Shown here piece after piece: positions 38,293-45,918 of a stretch of 64,000 nt of DNA. Position 1 is the stretch's first letter. Each line of letters begins with the position of its first letter. Source of the DNA: Sphaerisporangium siamense (GTDB taxonomy: Bacteria; Actinomycetota; Actinomycetes; Streptosporangiales; Streptosporangiaceae); the NCBI RefSeq assembly GCF_014205275.1, contig NZ_JACHND010000001.1, positions 7,688,001-7,752,000 of the forward strand, written 5' to 3'. Under the pieces are notes generated by a model. It saw only the letters and a list, made by a program, of their open reading frames with translations. It was not told the origin of the DNA and ran no database searches. The position numbers and the translations under genes are program-made.

Positions 38293-39638
38293 CCGTTGTA
38301 CCCCGCGAAGATTTTGGAGAATTCGTACGGCGATTGGGGGATGTTGGTGCACGAATACAGCGCCCCGGTACAGGCGTTGCGGTCCCGGGTCATCTCCCAG
38401 AAGGAGAGCTCGCCCAGGTTCTTGGACTTGGCGAACGCCACGAGTTGCCGGGCGTCGGCCTGGTCGTAGATCCGGCGGTCGTCGTTCTGGCCGAGCATCG
38501 GCGTGACGCCGACCATCCGCCAGACCTGGGCATCCGACTTGCCGGGGTAGAGGGATTTGAGTTGGTTGAAGGTGCTTTGTGCTGCTTGGACGGCGGCGTC
38601 CCCATAGTCGATGGACCGGTAGTAATCCATGGCCATGACGTTGACGACGTCGACGTCGACCCCGGCGTCGCGCGCGGACCTCACCACGCTCAGCCCGTCG
38701 GCGGTGAGGCCCTCCGGGAGCACGGGCAGGGTGAGCGAGACCTTGAGGTCCGGGTGCGTACGCTGCAGGCGCGCGAGCGCCCGCGACCTGCGGTCGACCG
38801 AGACGGGATCGGCGGTGGCCGTCCCCTCGACGTCCAGGTCGATGAACTTCAGGTCGTAGGCCCTGACGACCGCGTCGTACTCGGTGAACAGCGCGTTGTC
38901 GTCGGTGCACGCCTGGGCGAGCTCGACGCCGGTCGCACCGCCGAAGGAGATCTTCACATCGCCTCCGGCGGCCCTGACGGCGTCGATCTCGTCCTTGGCC
39001 CAGGCCTGACGCGGGTCGTAGGCGTTGAACCACATCGCCTTGCAGGCCGAGGCCGTGATGAACGCCAGGGTGAAGTTCTTCAGCCCGGAGGCGGACCTCA
39101 TCGCGGCGATGCTGGGGGTGGGCCAGGCCCCCATGTCGATGTAGGGGGCGTGGGCCAGCGTCCCCTGGCCGCCGCCCGGAGGGGTGGGAGACGGCGTGGG
39201 AGTGGGAGTGTGGGTCGGGGTGGGGGTGGGCGTGGGGGTCGGCCCGCCGGCGCAGGCGCCGCCGTTGAGCGTGCAGCCGGTCGGGTCGCCGGCACCGGTG
39301 GCCACCCAGCCGAAGGTGGCCGAGGCCCCGGGCGCCAGCGTGCCGTTGTACTCGCGGTTCTTGAACGTGTAGCGCGAGCCGTCGCGGGTCATGAGCGCGT
39401 CCCAGAACGCCCCGGCCGTGGTCCCGGACGGCAGGTCGAAGACGACCGTCCAGCCGTTGAGCGTCGCAGGGCCGGTGTTGGTGATCGTGAACTGACCGTT
39501 GTAGCCGCCCGACCAGCTCGACGTCCTGGCGAAGACGGCGGTGTCGGCGTAGGCCGGTCCGGGGACGGCGATCGCGGCGGCGACGGCGAGGGCCGCGGCG
39601 GCCGTGGCGGCGAGCCGGACCGCGAGGCGCGGTCTCAT
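38289..39638 (-). CDS. Secreted GH18 chitinase with CBM2
   Basis: A 449-residue secreted enzyme: signal peptide (about 1-31, RPRLAVRLAATAAAALAVA), a CBM2-type domain (about 33-130, SSWSGGYNGQFTITNTG, LNGWTVVFDLPSGT, FKNREYNGTLAPGASATFGW), a Pro/Thr linker (PTPTPTPTHTPTP) and a GH18 domain (about 160-449). The catalytic motif is KFIDLDVEG with Glu271 as the acid; the DxxDxDxE pattern is shortened to IDLDVE. It belongs to the bacterial ChiC/ChiD-like GH18 branch with ISFGG and MAMDYY. The GGAGGTCACC ribosome binding site before the ATG at 39638 is excellent, and the gene is coupled to the next chitinase. Confidence 0.95.
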   Translation of the reverse strand: MRPRLAVRLAATAAAALAVAAAIAVPGPAYADTAVFARTSSWSGGYNGQFTITNTGPATLNGWTVVFDLPSGTTAGAFWDALMTRDGSRYTFKNREYNGTLAPGASATFGWVATGAGDPTGCTLNGGACAGGPTPTPTPTPTHTPTPTPSPTPPGGGQGTLAHAPYIDMGAWPTPSIAAMRSASGLKNFTLAFITASACKAMWFNAYDPRQAWAKDEIDAVRAAGGDVKISFGGATGVELAQACTDDNALFTEYDAVVRAYDLKFIDLDVEGTATADPVSVDRRSRALARLQRTHPDLKVSLTLPVLPEGLTADGLSVVRSARDAGVDVDVVNVMAMDYYRSIDYGDAAVQAAQSTFNQLKSLYPGKSDAQVWRMVGVTPMLGQNDDRRIYDQADARQLVAFAKSKNLGELSFWEMTRDRNACTGALYSCTNIPQSPYEFSKIFAGYNG

Positions 39639-39721
39639 GGTGACCTCCGGGGGGTGTGGAGCGAGGTCAAAGCCCCGCACCCCGGGGCGGGCCGGGGCGC
39701 GGGGTGTCTGGGGGTGGTGGT

Positions 39722-39768
39722 GTACGGCCCGCACACCCCGTGGGGGGTCGGGCGTGCGCGGGCCGTAC
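39722..39768. terminator. Second hairpin between chitinase genes
   Basis: GTACGGCCCGC (39722-39732) and GCGGGCCGTAC (39758-39768) are perfect 11-base arms around a 25-base loop with further internal pairing (CACCCC/GGGGTG-like). Confidence 0.6.
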
Positions 39769-39880
39769 GGCCTAGGCCGCGGCCGGGAGGCGGTCCCGGC
39801 TTTGGTCCGCCCGAGCCGGCTCGGTCTTTCACAAGCCGGCCCGGGCCGTTTCCACGCGCCGTGTGCAAGGTGGGGGGTGA

Positions 39881-39910
39881 GCCGGTACGGCCGGCGCGTG
39901 CCGTACCGGC
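39881..39910. terminator. Terminator after the first chitinase gene
   Basis: GCCGGTACGGC (39881-39891) and GCCGTACCGGC (39900-39910) form a perfect 11-bp stem with an 8-base loop, nine bases beyond the stop of the gene at 39920 (minus strand). This suggests that this chitinase gene is transcribed apart from the downstream pair. Confidence 0.75.
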
Positions 39911-39919
39911 GGTCCTTGG

Positions 39920-41251
39920 TCAGCCGGCGAAGCCCTTGAAGATGTTGGTGAACTCGTAGGGCGACTGGCTGATGCCGCTGCAGGTCGGCGAGACCTGCCC
40001 GTTGGGGCAGCCTCCGTTGTCCCGGCCCACCGACCAGAAGCCGATGCGGCCGACGTGGTTGGACTGGGCGTAGGAGAGCAGCTTGCGGGCGTCCGCCTGG
40101 GTGGTGGTCTGCCCGGTGTCGTTCTTGCCGATCATCGGGGTGAGGCCGAGCATTCTCTTGAGCTGGGCGTCGGTCTTGGAGGGCCAGATCGCCCGCATCT
40201 GCCCGAGCGTCGCCCCGGCGGCCGAGACCATCGCGTCGCCCCAGTTTCCCGAGTAGCCGAAGTCCATCAGCATCGGGTTGACCAGGACGTTCAGTCCCTT
40301 GGCCGCCGCGTCGCCGAGGATCTGCACCGAGAACGGGTCCAGGCCGTAGTCCTGTCCCTGGATGCGCAGCGTGTAGCTGATCACCGTACCGCGTTCGTCC
40401 TGGAGCTGCTTGAGCGCCGCGTTGACCTTGCCGGCGTCGATGGATGCCTCGACGTCCACGTCCAGGTAGTTGGTGCCGACGGTGTCGAGCACCTTCTTGT
40501 AGGCCGCGAGGAGCTGTGCGGTGGTGCCGCAGGTGTGCTCCAGGTACGGCCCGACGGCGCCGCCGGTGGCGACGATCACCTGGCCGCCCTTGGCCTGCAG
40601 GGCGCGGACGTCGTTGATGATGCGCGTGTCGCCGAGCGGGATCGTGCCGCCCCATGCGGGGTTGCACCCGCTGCTGTCGCCCAGCGCGAACGCCAGGGTG
40701 AAGTTCTTCACGCCGGTGGCGTTGGACGCGGCGACCAGCGAGGGCGACGACATCGTGATGTCGATGTAGGGCGCGACGAGGACGGAGCCGGTGGGCGGCG
40801 TCGACGTGGTCGGCGTGGGGCTCGGCGAGGTGGGGGGCGTGGGGGTGGGGTCGGGGTCGGTGCCTCCGCAGGTGGCGCCGTTGACCTTGCAGTTCACGGG
40901 AGCGCCGGTACCGACGCCGACGAAGCCGAAGGTCGCGCTCGCCCCGGGCGCCAGGGAGCCGTTGTACTCGCGGTTCTTGACGCTGTAGTGGCCGTTCGAC
41001 TGGGTGAGCAGGCCGTCCCAGTAGGCGCCGACCGTGGTTCCGGCCGGCATGTCGAACTCGACGGTCCAGCCGCTGATGGCGCCGGACGTGCCGTTGGTGA
41101 CCGTGTACTTCCCTTCGAAGCTCCCGCCCGCGGCGGCGACCTTGACGAACGTGGCCGTCAGGGAGGCGGCCTGAGCGCTGAACGGCGCGAAGACCGCGAC
41201 GAGCAGGCTCACGACTGCGGTGAGGATCAATAAGGGGAAGGTGCGTCGCAT
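39920..41251 (-). CDS. Secreted GH18 chitinase with CBM2 (paralogue)
   Basis: A 443-residue secreted enzyme with the same architecture as the one at 38289: signal peptide (about 1-31, FPLLILTAVVSLLVAVFAPF), CBM2 (about 33-130, VTNGTSGAISGWTVEFDMPA, KNREYNGSLAPGASATFGFV), a Thr/Pro/Ser linker, and GH18 (about 155-443) with the catalytic motif YLDVDVEAS (acid Glu268). Both paralogues end with a similar ISQSPYEF-type C-terminus. They are an old duplication. The ATG at 41251 has a GGGAGCG ribosome binding site. A near-perfect 23-base palindrome lies about 160 bases upstream. Confidence 0.95.
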   Translation of the reverse strand: MRRTFPLLILTAVVSLLVAVFAPFSAQAASLTATFVKVAAAGGSFEGKYTVTNGTSGAISGWTVEFDMPAGTTVGAYWDGLLTQSNGHYSVKNREYNGSLAPGASATFGFVGVGTGAPVNCKVNGATCGGTDPDPTPTPPTSPSPTPTTSTPPTGSVLVAPYIDITMSSPSLVAASNATGVKNFTLAFALGDSSGCNPAWGGTIPLGDTRIINDVRALQAKGGQVIVATGGAVGPYLEHTCGTTAQLLAAYKKVLDTVGTNYLDVDVEASIDAGKVNAALKQLQDERGTVISYTLRIQGQDYGLDPFSVQILGDAAAKGLNVLVNPMLMDFGYSGNWGDAMVSAAGATLGQMRAIWPSKTDAQLKRMLGLTPMIGKNDTGQTTTQADARKLLSYAQSNHVGRIGFWSVGRDNGGCPNGQVSPTCSGISQSPYEFTNIFKGFAG

Positions 41252-41736
41252 GATCGCTCCCATGGCGGCGTAGAGCGGGGCGCACGCGTCCGGTGTGGGG
41301 ACGCGAGGAGGGCGGTGGCGAGCGCGGCGGCGCGGGCCGTCGTGTGTCCGCAGCTCAGTAGCGGGATCCAGGGGGTGGAGGACGGGGCACTGACGCCTCC
41401 GTTGGTCGCTTCTTTTAGGAAAGTTTCCTAAGAGTTGTCGCGATCGTAGCCCCGGGAGAGCGCCGCCACAAGACCCAAACACCACGGTTTGCACGATGGC
41501 AGACCGCGTCTGACAAGCCTGACCGGCTGGTCTACCCGCCCGCCTGGAGAGATACGGTCCTTTACGAACCCTGACCGAAGATCCCGTACCGCGCGGCGGC
41601 GCCATCACCCTCACAGCCGCGTCACCTCGGGCCGTCCGGGAGGCCATCCACGCCCCGGCGTACAGACCGTCAGAAGCCCCGGTGAGACGGGGCGGATCCA
41701 TGGACGCGGCGAATCACGAGTGGTTCAGTCGCTTAC
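41252..41736. other. Gene-free divergent promoter region (chitinase / serine hydrolase)
   Basis: No gene is evident in these 485 bases. The stretch separates the minus-strand chitinase genes from the plus-strand hydrolase and holds the palindromic operator described separately. The part at 41560-41700 shows no clear signals. Confidence 0.6.
41412..41434. promoter_or_regulatory. Palindromic operator upstream of chitinase genes
   Basis: The 17-base core TTAGGAAAGTTTCCTAA (41415-41431) is a perfect palindrome around a central G and extends with one mismatch per side to CT...AG. Its position 161-183 bases above the chitinase start fits a repressor or activator site. The core resembles operators I associate with ROK-family sugar regulators in actinomycetes; that link is from memory. 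Confidence 0.7.
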
Positions 41737-42948
41737 ATGGCGATTCACGGCACCTGTGACCCTCGGTATGCCGAGGTCCACGAGGAATTCGAGCGGAATT
41801 TCGAGGAACGCGGAGAGGTAGGAGCCTCCGTGTGCGTCACCATAGACGGCGACACCGTGGTCGACCTGTGGGGCGGCACCGCCGATCCCACGACCGGCAC
41901 GGAATGGAAACAGGACACGATCGGCCACGTGTGGTCGTGCACGAAGGGCGCCACGGCGCTGTGCGCCCACGTCCTCGCCTCACGGGGCGAGCTGGACGTC
42001 AACGCGCCCGTCGTCAAGTACTGGCCGGAGTTCGGCGCCAAGGGCAAGGAAGGCGTGCTCGTCCGGCACCTGCTCACGCACACGGCCGGGTTACCCGCGC
42101 TGCGGGCGCCGCTGCCCGGCGGCGCGTTATACGACGCCGCCGCCATGGCCGGGCGCCTGGCCGCCGAGGAGCCGTTCTGGGAACCCGGCACCCGCCAGGG
42201 GTATCACGCGCTGACGTTCGGCTTCTTGGTCGGCGAGGTGGTCCGCCGCGTCAGCGGGCGCGGGCTCGGCACGTTCTTCCGCGACGAGGTCGCGGGCCCG
42301 CTCGGGCTGGACTTCTGGATCGGGCTTCCCGAGGAGTTCGAACGGCGCGTCGCCCCCACCATCCCGGCTCCCCCGCCGTCGCCCGGCGCGTCCCTGCCGA
42401 CCTTCTACCAGCGGGCGTTCACCGACCCCGCCTCGATCCAGGCACTGGTGATCGGCAACACCGGCGGCTACATGCTCACGCCGGGAGAGACGGACTCGCG
42501 GGCCGCGCACGCCGCGGAGATCGGGGCGGTCGGCGGGATCACCAACGGCCGGGGCCTGGCGGGCCTGTACCGGCCGCTGGCCGTGGGCGGGGGGCTGGTG
42601 TCCCCTGACCAGCTCGCGATGATGGGCTCGGTCGCGGCGGCCACCCAGGTGGACGCGGCGCTGCTCGTGCCGACCCGCTGGACGCTGGGCTTCATGAAGG
42701 GCACCGACAACCGGCACCTGCCCGGTCCCGACAGCGAGGGGGTGCTGTTGTCGGAGGACGCGTTCGGGCACTCCGGCATGGGGGGCTCGCTCGGATTCGC
42801 CGACCCGGTGCCGCGCCTGTCGTTCGGCTACTCGATGAACCTGCAGGGGCCGGGGCTCGGGGTGAACGAGCGGGGGCAGTCCCTCGTGAACGCGGTGTAC
42901 CGCACGCTCGGATACCAGCAGGCGCACGGGGGCCTCTGGTACCTCTGA
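41737..42948 (+). CDS. Serine hydrolase, beta-lactamase/EstB family
   Basis: A 403-residue cytoplasmic-looking protein (no signal peptide) of the class C beta-lactamase-like esterase family. The active-site SxxK motif is in WSCTKGA: Ser67 and Lys70. The conserved VRHLLTHTAGLPAL block follows; the tyrosine motif is in GYHALTFGFL, and HSGMGGSLGF supplies the third C-terminal motif (HxG in place of KTG), which fits esterase rather than penicillin-binding function. It probably hydrolyses small esters or D-amino acid peptides; the substrate is unknown. There is no ribosome binding site before the ATG, so the mRNA may be leaderless. Confidence 0.88.
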   Translation: MAIHGTCDPRYAEVHEEFERNFEERGEVGASVCVTIDGDTVVDLWGGTADPTTGTEWKQDTIGHVWSCTKGATALCAHVLASRGELDVNAPVVKYWPEFGAKGKEGVLVRHLLTHTAGLPALRAPLPGGALYDAAAMAGRLAAEEPFWEPGTRQGYHALTFGFLVGEVVRRVSGRGLGTFFRDEVAGPLGLDFWIGLPEEFERRVAPTIPAPPPSPGASLPTFYQRAFTDPASIQALVIGNTGGYMLTPGETDSRAAHAAEIGAVGGITNGRGLAGLYRPLAVGGGLVSPDQLAMMGSVAAATQVDAALLVPTRWTLGFMKGTDNRHLPGPDSEGVLLSEDAFGHSGMGGSLGFADPVPRLSFGYSMNLQGPGLGVNERGQSLVNAVYRTLGYQQAHGGLWYL

Positions 42949-43009
42949 GGCGGCCGGGGGCCGGCGGGGAGGAGGGTGCGGCCTGCGCCGAGGGAGCGGG
43001 ATGCGTCCG

Positions 43010-43025
43010 TGTATAACGTGATACA
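43010..43025. promoter_or_regulatory. Operator-like inverted repeat before leuE-type gene
   Basis: TGTAT (43010-43014) and ATACA (43021-43025) are inverted around AACGTG. The site lies 28 bases above the chosen start and overlaps the probable -10 box (GATACA, 43020-43025). It has the form of a small GntR-type or similar site. Confidence 0.4.
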
Positions 43026-43052
43026 TCCCTCGTGACTACGGAGCTAGGCCGC

Positions 43053-43703
43053 ATGTTCTTCGGCATCACCAATATCTGGACCTATGTGATCGGGGCCTTC
43101 CTGATCATCCTTCTCCCCGGCCCCAATTCCCTCTACGTCCTCACCACCGGCGCCCAGCGCGGCGTCCGCGCCGGTTATCGCGCGGCCGCCGGGGTTTTCG
43201 CCGGCGACACCGTCCTGATGGTCCTCTCGTCGGCGGGCGTCGCCTCGCTGCTGCAGTCGACGCCGCCGCTGTTCAACGTGGTCAAGTACGCCGGTGCCGG
43301 ATACCTGGCCTGGATCGGCCTCGGGATGATCCGCGCGGCGCTGCGCGACCGGCGCGGCGGCGCCGGGCAGGTGCCCGAGGTCACGCCCGTAGCCGACCTC
43401 GCCGACCCGTTCAGGAAGGCCCTCACGATCAGTCTGCTGAACCCGAAGGCGATCCTGTTCTTCATCTCGTTCTTCGTGCAGTTCGTGGACCCGCACTACG
43501 GGGCGCCCGTGGTGTCGTTCCTGATCCTGGGCGCGATATGTCAGCTGTTCAGCATGCTGTATCTCTCCACGCTGATTTTCGGCGGCGTGTATCTGGCGAC
43601 CCAGTTCCGGCGGCGCAGGAAGCTGTCGGCCGGGCTGACCTCGGGAGTGGGCGTGCTCTTCGTCGGTTTCGGCGCCAAGCTCGCCACGACGAGCCTGAGC
43701 TGA
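43053..43703 (+). CDS. leuE: LysE/RhtB family exporter, LeuE-like
   Basis: A 216-residue membrane protein with six predicted helices. It begins MFFGITNIWTYVIGAFLIIL followed by LPGPNSLYVLTTGAQRGVRA, the hallmark of the LysE/RhtB amino-acid exporter family; the start MFFGIT and length match leucine exporter LeuE. The middle contains a charged loop (RDRRGGAGQVPEVTPV) and then FRKALTISLLNPKAILFFISF. It would export leucine or similar residues by proton exchange. The ATG at 43053 has GGAG upstream; a leaderless GTG start at 43032 would add seven residues. Confidence 0.85.
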   Translation: MFFGITNIWTYVIGAFLIILLPGPNSLYVLTTGAQRGVRAGYRAAAGVFAGDTVLMVLSSAGVASLLQSTPPLFNVVKYAGAGYLAWIGLGMIRAALRDRRGGAGQVPEVTPVADLADPFRKALTISLLNPKAILFFISFFVQFVDPHYGAPVVSFLILGAICQLFSMLYLSTLIFGGVYLATQFRRRRKLSAGLTSGVGVLFVGFGAKLATTSLS

Positions 43704-43715
43704 GCGACCGGCGGG

Positions 43716-43741
43716 CCGGCCACCGCCTCAGCGGTGGCCGG
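43716..43741. terminator. Bidirectional terminator (LeuE / DUF5519-like)
   Basis: CCGGCCACCGC (43716-43726), loop CTCA, GCGGTGGCCGG (43731-43741): a perfect 11-bp stem between convergent genes. The stop codon of the minus-strand gene is in the loop, so one arm also encodes its last residues. Confidence 0.85.
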
Positions 43742-44084
43742 ACTCACTTTCCTCGTTGGCCTTCAAGGCCACGCTGACCAGCGAGAGGAACATGTGGGCG
43801 TCCGTGCGGTCCTCGATCTCGACCCGGATCCATCCGGCGTTGTGCCCCTCGGTGACGCGGTGCGACCCGGCGAGGACCTTGGCCCATCGGTCGATGACGG
43901 GGGTGGTCAGAAGGAGCTCCGCGGTGTGATCGCCCGACATGCGGATGATCTCGCGGCCTCCCGCGTGGAATCTGATGGATCTGCGTGTACGGCTGACGAT
44001 CAGGTCGGGCCATCGGGTCAACTCGACGGCGACATCGGCCACGCACGCAGCCGACCGAACATGCGTGCGCGAGAGCACTGCCAT
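43728..44084 (-). CDS. Small DUF5519/luciferase-domain-like protein
   Basis: A 118-residue protein, best matched by memory to the DUF5519 ('luciferase domain') family of actinobacteria: a tryptophan-proline-aspartate start (LTRWPDLIV), then SIRFHAGGREIIRM, a middle LLTTPVIDRWAKVL, and a C-terminal GWIRVEIEDRTDAHMFLSLV followed by SVALKANEE. These proteins often assist small-molecule binding in unknown ways; no light emission is implied. The ATG at 44084 is chosen to begin just before the conserved part, since further upstream codons look non-coding and no strong ribosome binding site helps. Confidence 0.62.
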   Translation of the reverse strand: MAVLSRTHVRSAACVADVAVELTRWPDLIVSRTRRSIRFHAGGREIIRMSGDHTAELLLTTPVIDRWAKVLAGSHRVTEGHNAGWIRVEIEDRTDAHMFLSLVSVALKANEESESGHR

Positions 44085-44361
44085 GTCTTCATGCTCGCGG
44101 CCCGAACCTCGTCCGGAAACCCCCCGTTCCCGAACCGTTATCCAATGTTCAATCACCTCGCGGCGCTTCGACATAAGGCCACATGGCCTTGATGATCCAT
44201 TCAACGGATCTTTTTCATCTTATGACCGAAATAGGCGGCATTCGGCATGGTCAGCCGCCAATGACAGCGATTCACCATTAGCTGCCAGTTTTGGCAATCG
44301 ACTCCCGGGGTAGGCGCCGAATCTTCAGCGTCGGTTGTCAGCCGCCATCCGTGGGAGCACC
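44085..44361. other. AT-richer spacer without gene
   Basis: A 277-base gap that is noticeably less GC-rich than the flanks (for example 44150-44300). No gene or RNA was recognised. It should hold divergent promoters for the DUF5519-like gene and the membrane protein at 44362. Confidence 0.5.
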
Positions 44362-45015
44362 ATGAGCCATCCGACCTTCACCCTTCCCAGGATCACCGCG
44401 CTGCTCAGGCAGGCCGTGCCCAAGCTGCTGGAGGGGGTCGTCGCCCCCCTCGCCGTCTTCTACACCGCCCTGGCCGTGCTCGGCTTCGACGGCGCGCTGA
44501 TCGCGGCCGTGGCCTGGGTCTACGCCGGCGTGCTCTGGCGGGTCGTCCGCAGGCGTCCCGTGCCCGCCACGATGCTGCTCGCGGCGATCGCCATCACGGC
44601 GCGGGCGGCGGTGGGCTGGTGGACGGGCAGCCCCGTGGTGTACCTCGTGCAACCAGAACTCGGCACGATCTGCATCAGCATGGCGTTCCTGGCCTCCGTA
44701 CGGCTCAACAGGCCGCTGGTCCAGAAGCTCACGCTCGACTACATCCACCTGCCCTCGGCCGTGCTGCGCCACGAGCGCATGCGGCGGTTCTTCGCGCGCA
44801 TCACGCTGCTGTGGGCGTTCGTGCTGCTGACCAACTCCGCGGTCAGCATCTGGCTGCTCCTGCACCAGTCCGTCGGCACCTACCTGCTGGTCCGCACCGG
44901 AGTGGTCGCGGCGATCAGCGGCGTGGCCATCGCCGTCTCGGTCTACGCCTTCCGCCGCGTCCTCGGCCGCCTCCACGCCGACCTGCCGCACCCGCGCGCG
45001 ATCACCGCAGGCTAG
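44362..45015 (+). CDS. Integral membrane protein, VC0807-like
   Basis: A 217-residue protein with about six hydrophobic segments: VVAPLAVFYTALAVLGFDGA, ALIAAVAWVYAGVL, ATMLLAAIAITARAAVGWW, and more after residue 140. It resembles the VC0807 family of predicted membrane proteins (FYTALAVLG near the start, CISMAFLASVRLNRPLVQKL in the middle). Function unknown. The ATG at 44362 has a GGGAG ribosome binding site seven bases upstream. It has no shared operon partner that I can show: the next gene has its own promoter-like box. Confidence 0.68.
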   Translation: MSHPTFTLPRITALLRQAVPKLLEGVVAPLAVFYTALAVLGFDGALIAAVAWVYAGVLWRVVRRRPVPATMLLAAIAITARAAVGWWTGSPVVYLVQPELGTICISMAFLASVRLNRPLVQKLTLDYIHLPSAVLRHERMRRFFARITLLWAFVLLTNSAVSIWLLLHQSVGTYLLVRTGVVAAISGVAIAVSVYAFRRVLGRLHADLPHPRAITAG

Positions 45016-45125
45016 GCGCCCGGTCCCCTACCGGCGCACCGGGGACCGACCCCGACGAAAGTCAGGGATCTCACGAGACTTACGGAGGACGCGGGCGGGC
45101 GGGGCGCCTTCCTAGCGTGGGGATC

Positions 45126-45776
45126 ATGTCCCACGCGCTGCTCGATCTGCTGAACGACGTCATGACCTCGCCCTGGGTCTACCTGGCCCTGTTCGCGCTC
45201 GCCGCGGTCGACGGGTTCTTCCCCGCGGTGCCGAGCGAGACGGCCGTGATCACCGCGGGGGTGTTCGCCGCCACCGGACGGCCCAACCTGGCGCTGGTGA
45301 TCCTGGTGTCGGCCCTCGGCGCCTTCGCGGGCGACCACATCTCCTATCTCATCGGACGGTCCTCGGTCGGGCGGCTGCGGCGCGGCAGGCAGGCCGGCGC
45401 GGCGTTCGCGTGGGCCTCCAAGGCCCTGGCCGAGCGCGGCGGCATGGTGCTGGTGATCGCGCGCTACATCCCGGGCGGGCGCACGGCCGTGACGCTGACG
45501 ATGGGGGCCGTGCGGCACCCGCTGCGCTCCTTCTCCCTCTTCGACGGGCTGGCCGCGGGCTCCTGGGCGGTGTACTCGGCGCTGATCGGCTACTTCGGGG
45601 GCATGGCGTTCGAGAACGACCCGGTGAAGGGGCTGCTGCTCGGGTTCGGCGTCGCGATGGCGATCGCCGCCACCACCGAGGTCGTCCGCCACCTGCGCCG
45701 CCGCCGCTCGGTCCCCGTCGGCGAGGACGGCTCGCGGGAGGCGCTCGCCGAGGCGGGGGCGTCCCGTGAGGGGTAA
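45126..45776 (+). CDS. DedA family membrane protein
   Basis: A 216-residue DedA/Tvp38 family protein. It shows PWVYLALFALAAVDGFFPAV, PSETAVITAGVFAATGRP, the conserved GAFAGDHISYLIGR block and a C-terminal RYIPGGRTAVTLTMGAVRHP motif, all classic DedA features. DedA proteins are scramblase or exporter-like factors needed for membrane lipid carrier recycling and membrane potential. The -10-like TAGCGT (45113-45118) is seven bases before the ATG, so leaderless transcription is likely. It ends in a hairpin that also carries its stop region. Confidence 0.92.
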   Translation: MSHALLDLLNDVMTSPWVYLALFALAAVDGFFPAVPSETAVITAGVFAATGRPNLALVILVSALGAFAGDHISYLIGRSSVGRLRRGRQAGAAFAWASKALAERGGMVLVIARYIPGGRTAVTLTMGAVRHPLRSFSLFDGLAAGSWAVYSALIGYFGGMAFENDPVKGLLLGFGVAMAIAATTEVVRHLRRRRSVPVGEDGSREALAEAGASREG

Positions 45777-45795
45777 TCCTCAGGGCGGCACGGGA
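45762..45795. terminator. Hairpin at the end of the DedA gene
   Basis: TCCCGTG (45762-45768) and CACGGGA (45789-45795) pair around a loop with an inner AGG/CCT pair; the stop codon lies in the loop. Confidence 0.55.
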
Positions 45796-45918
45796 GCGTC
45801 ACCCCGCGGCGAGTCATTCTGATGGATTTCAACAAGCGATGAGTTTATTGTGGGGTCATACACCGCGAAGCCGGGCGGCCCACGAGGCGCCCGGCGCAGG
45901 CCGCAGGGAGAGGGCCCC

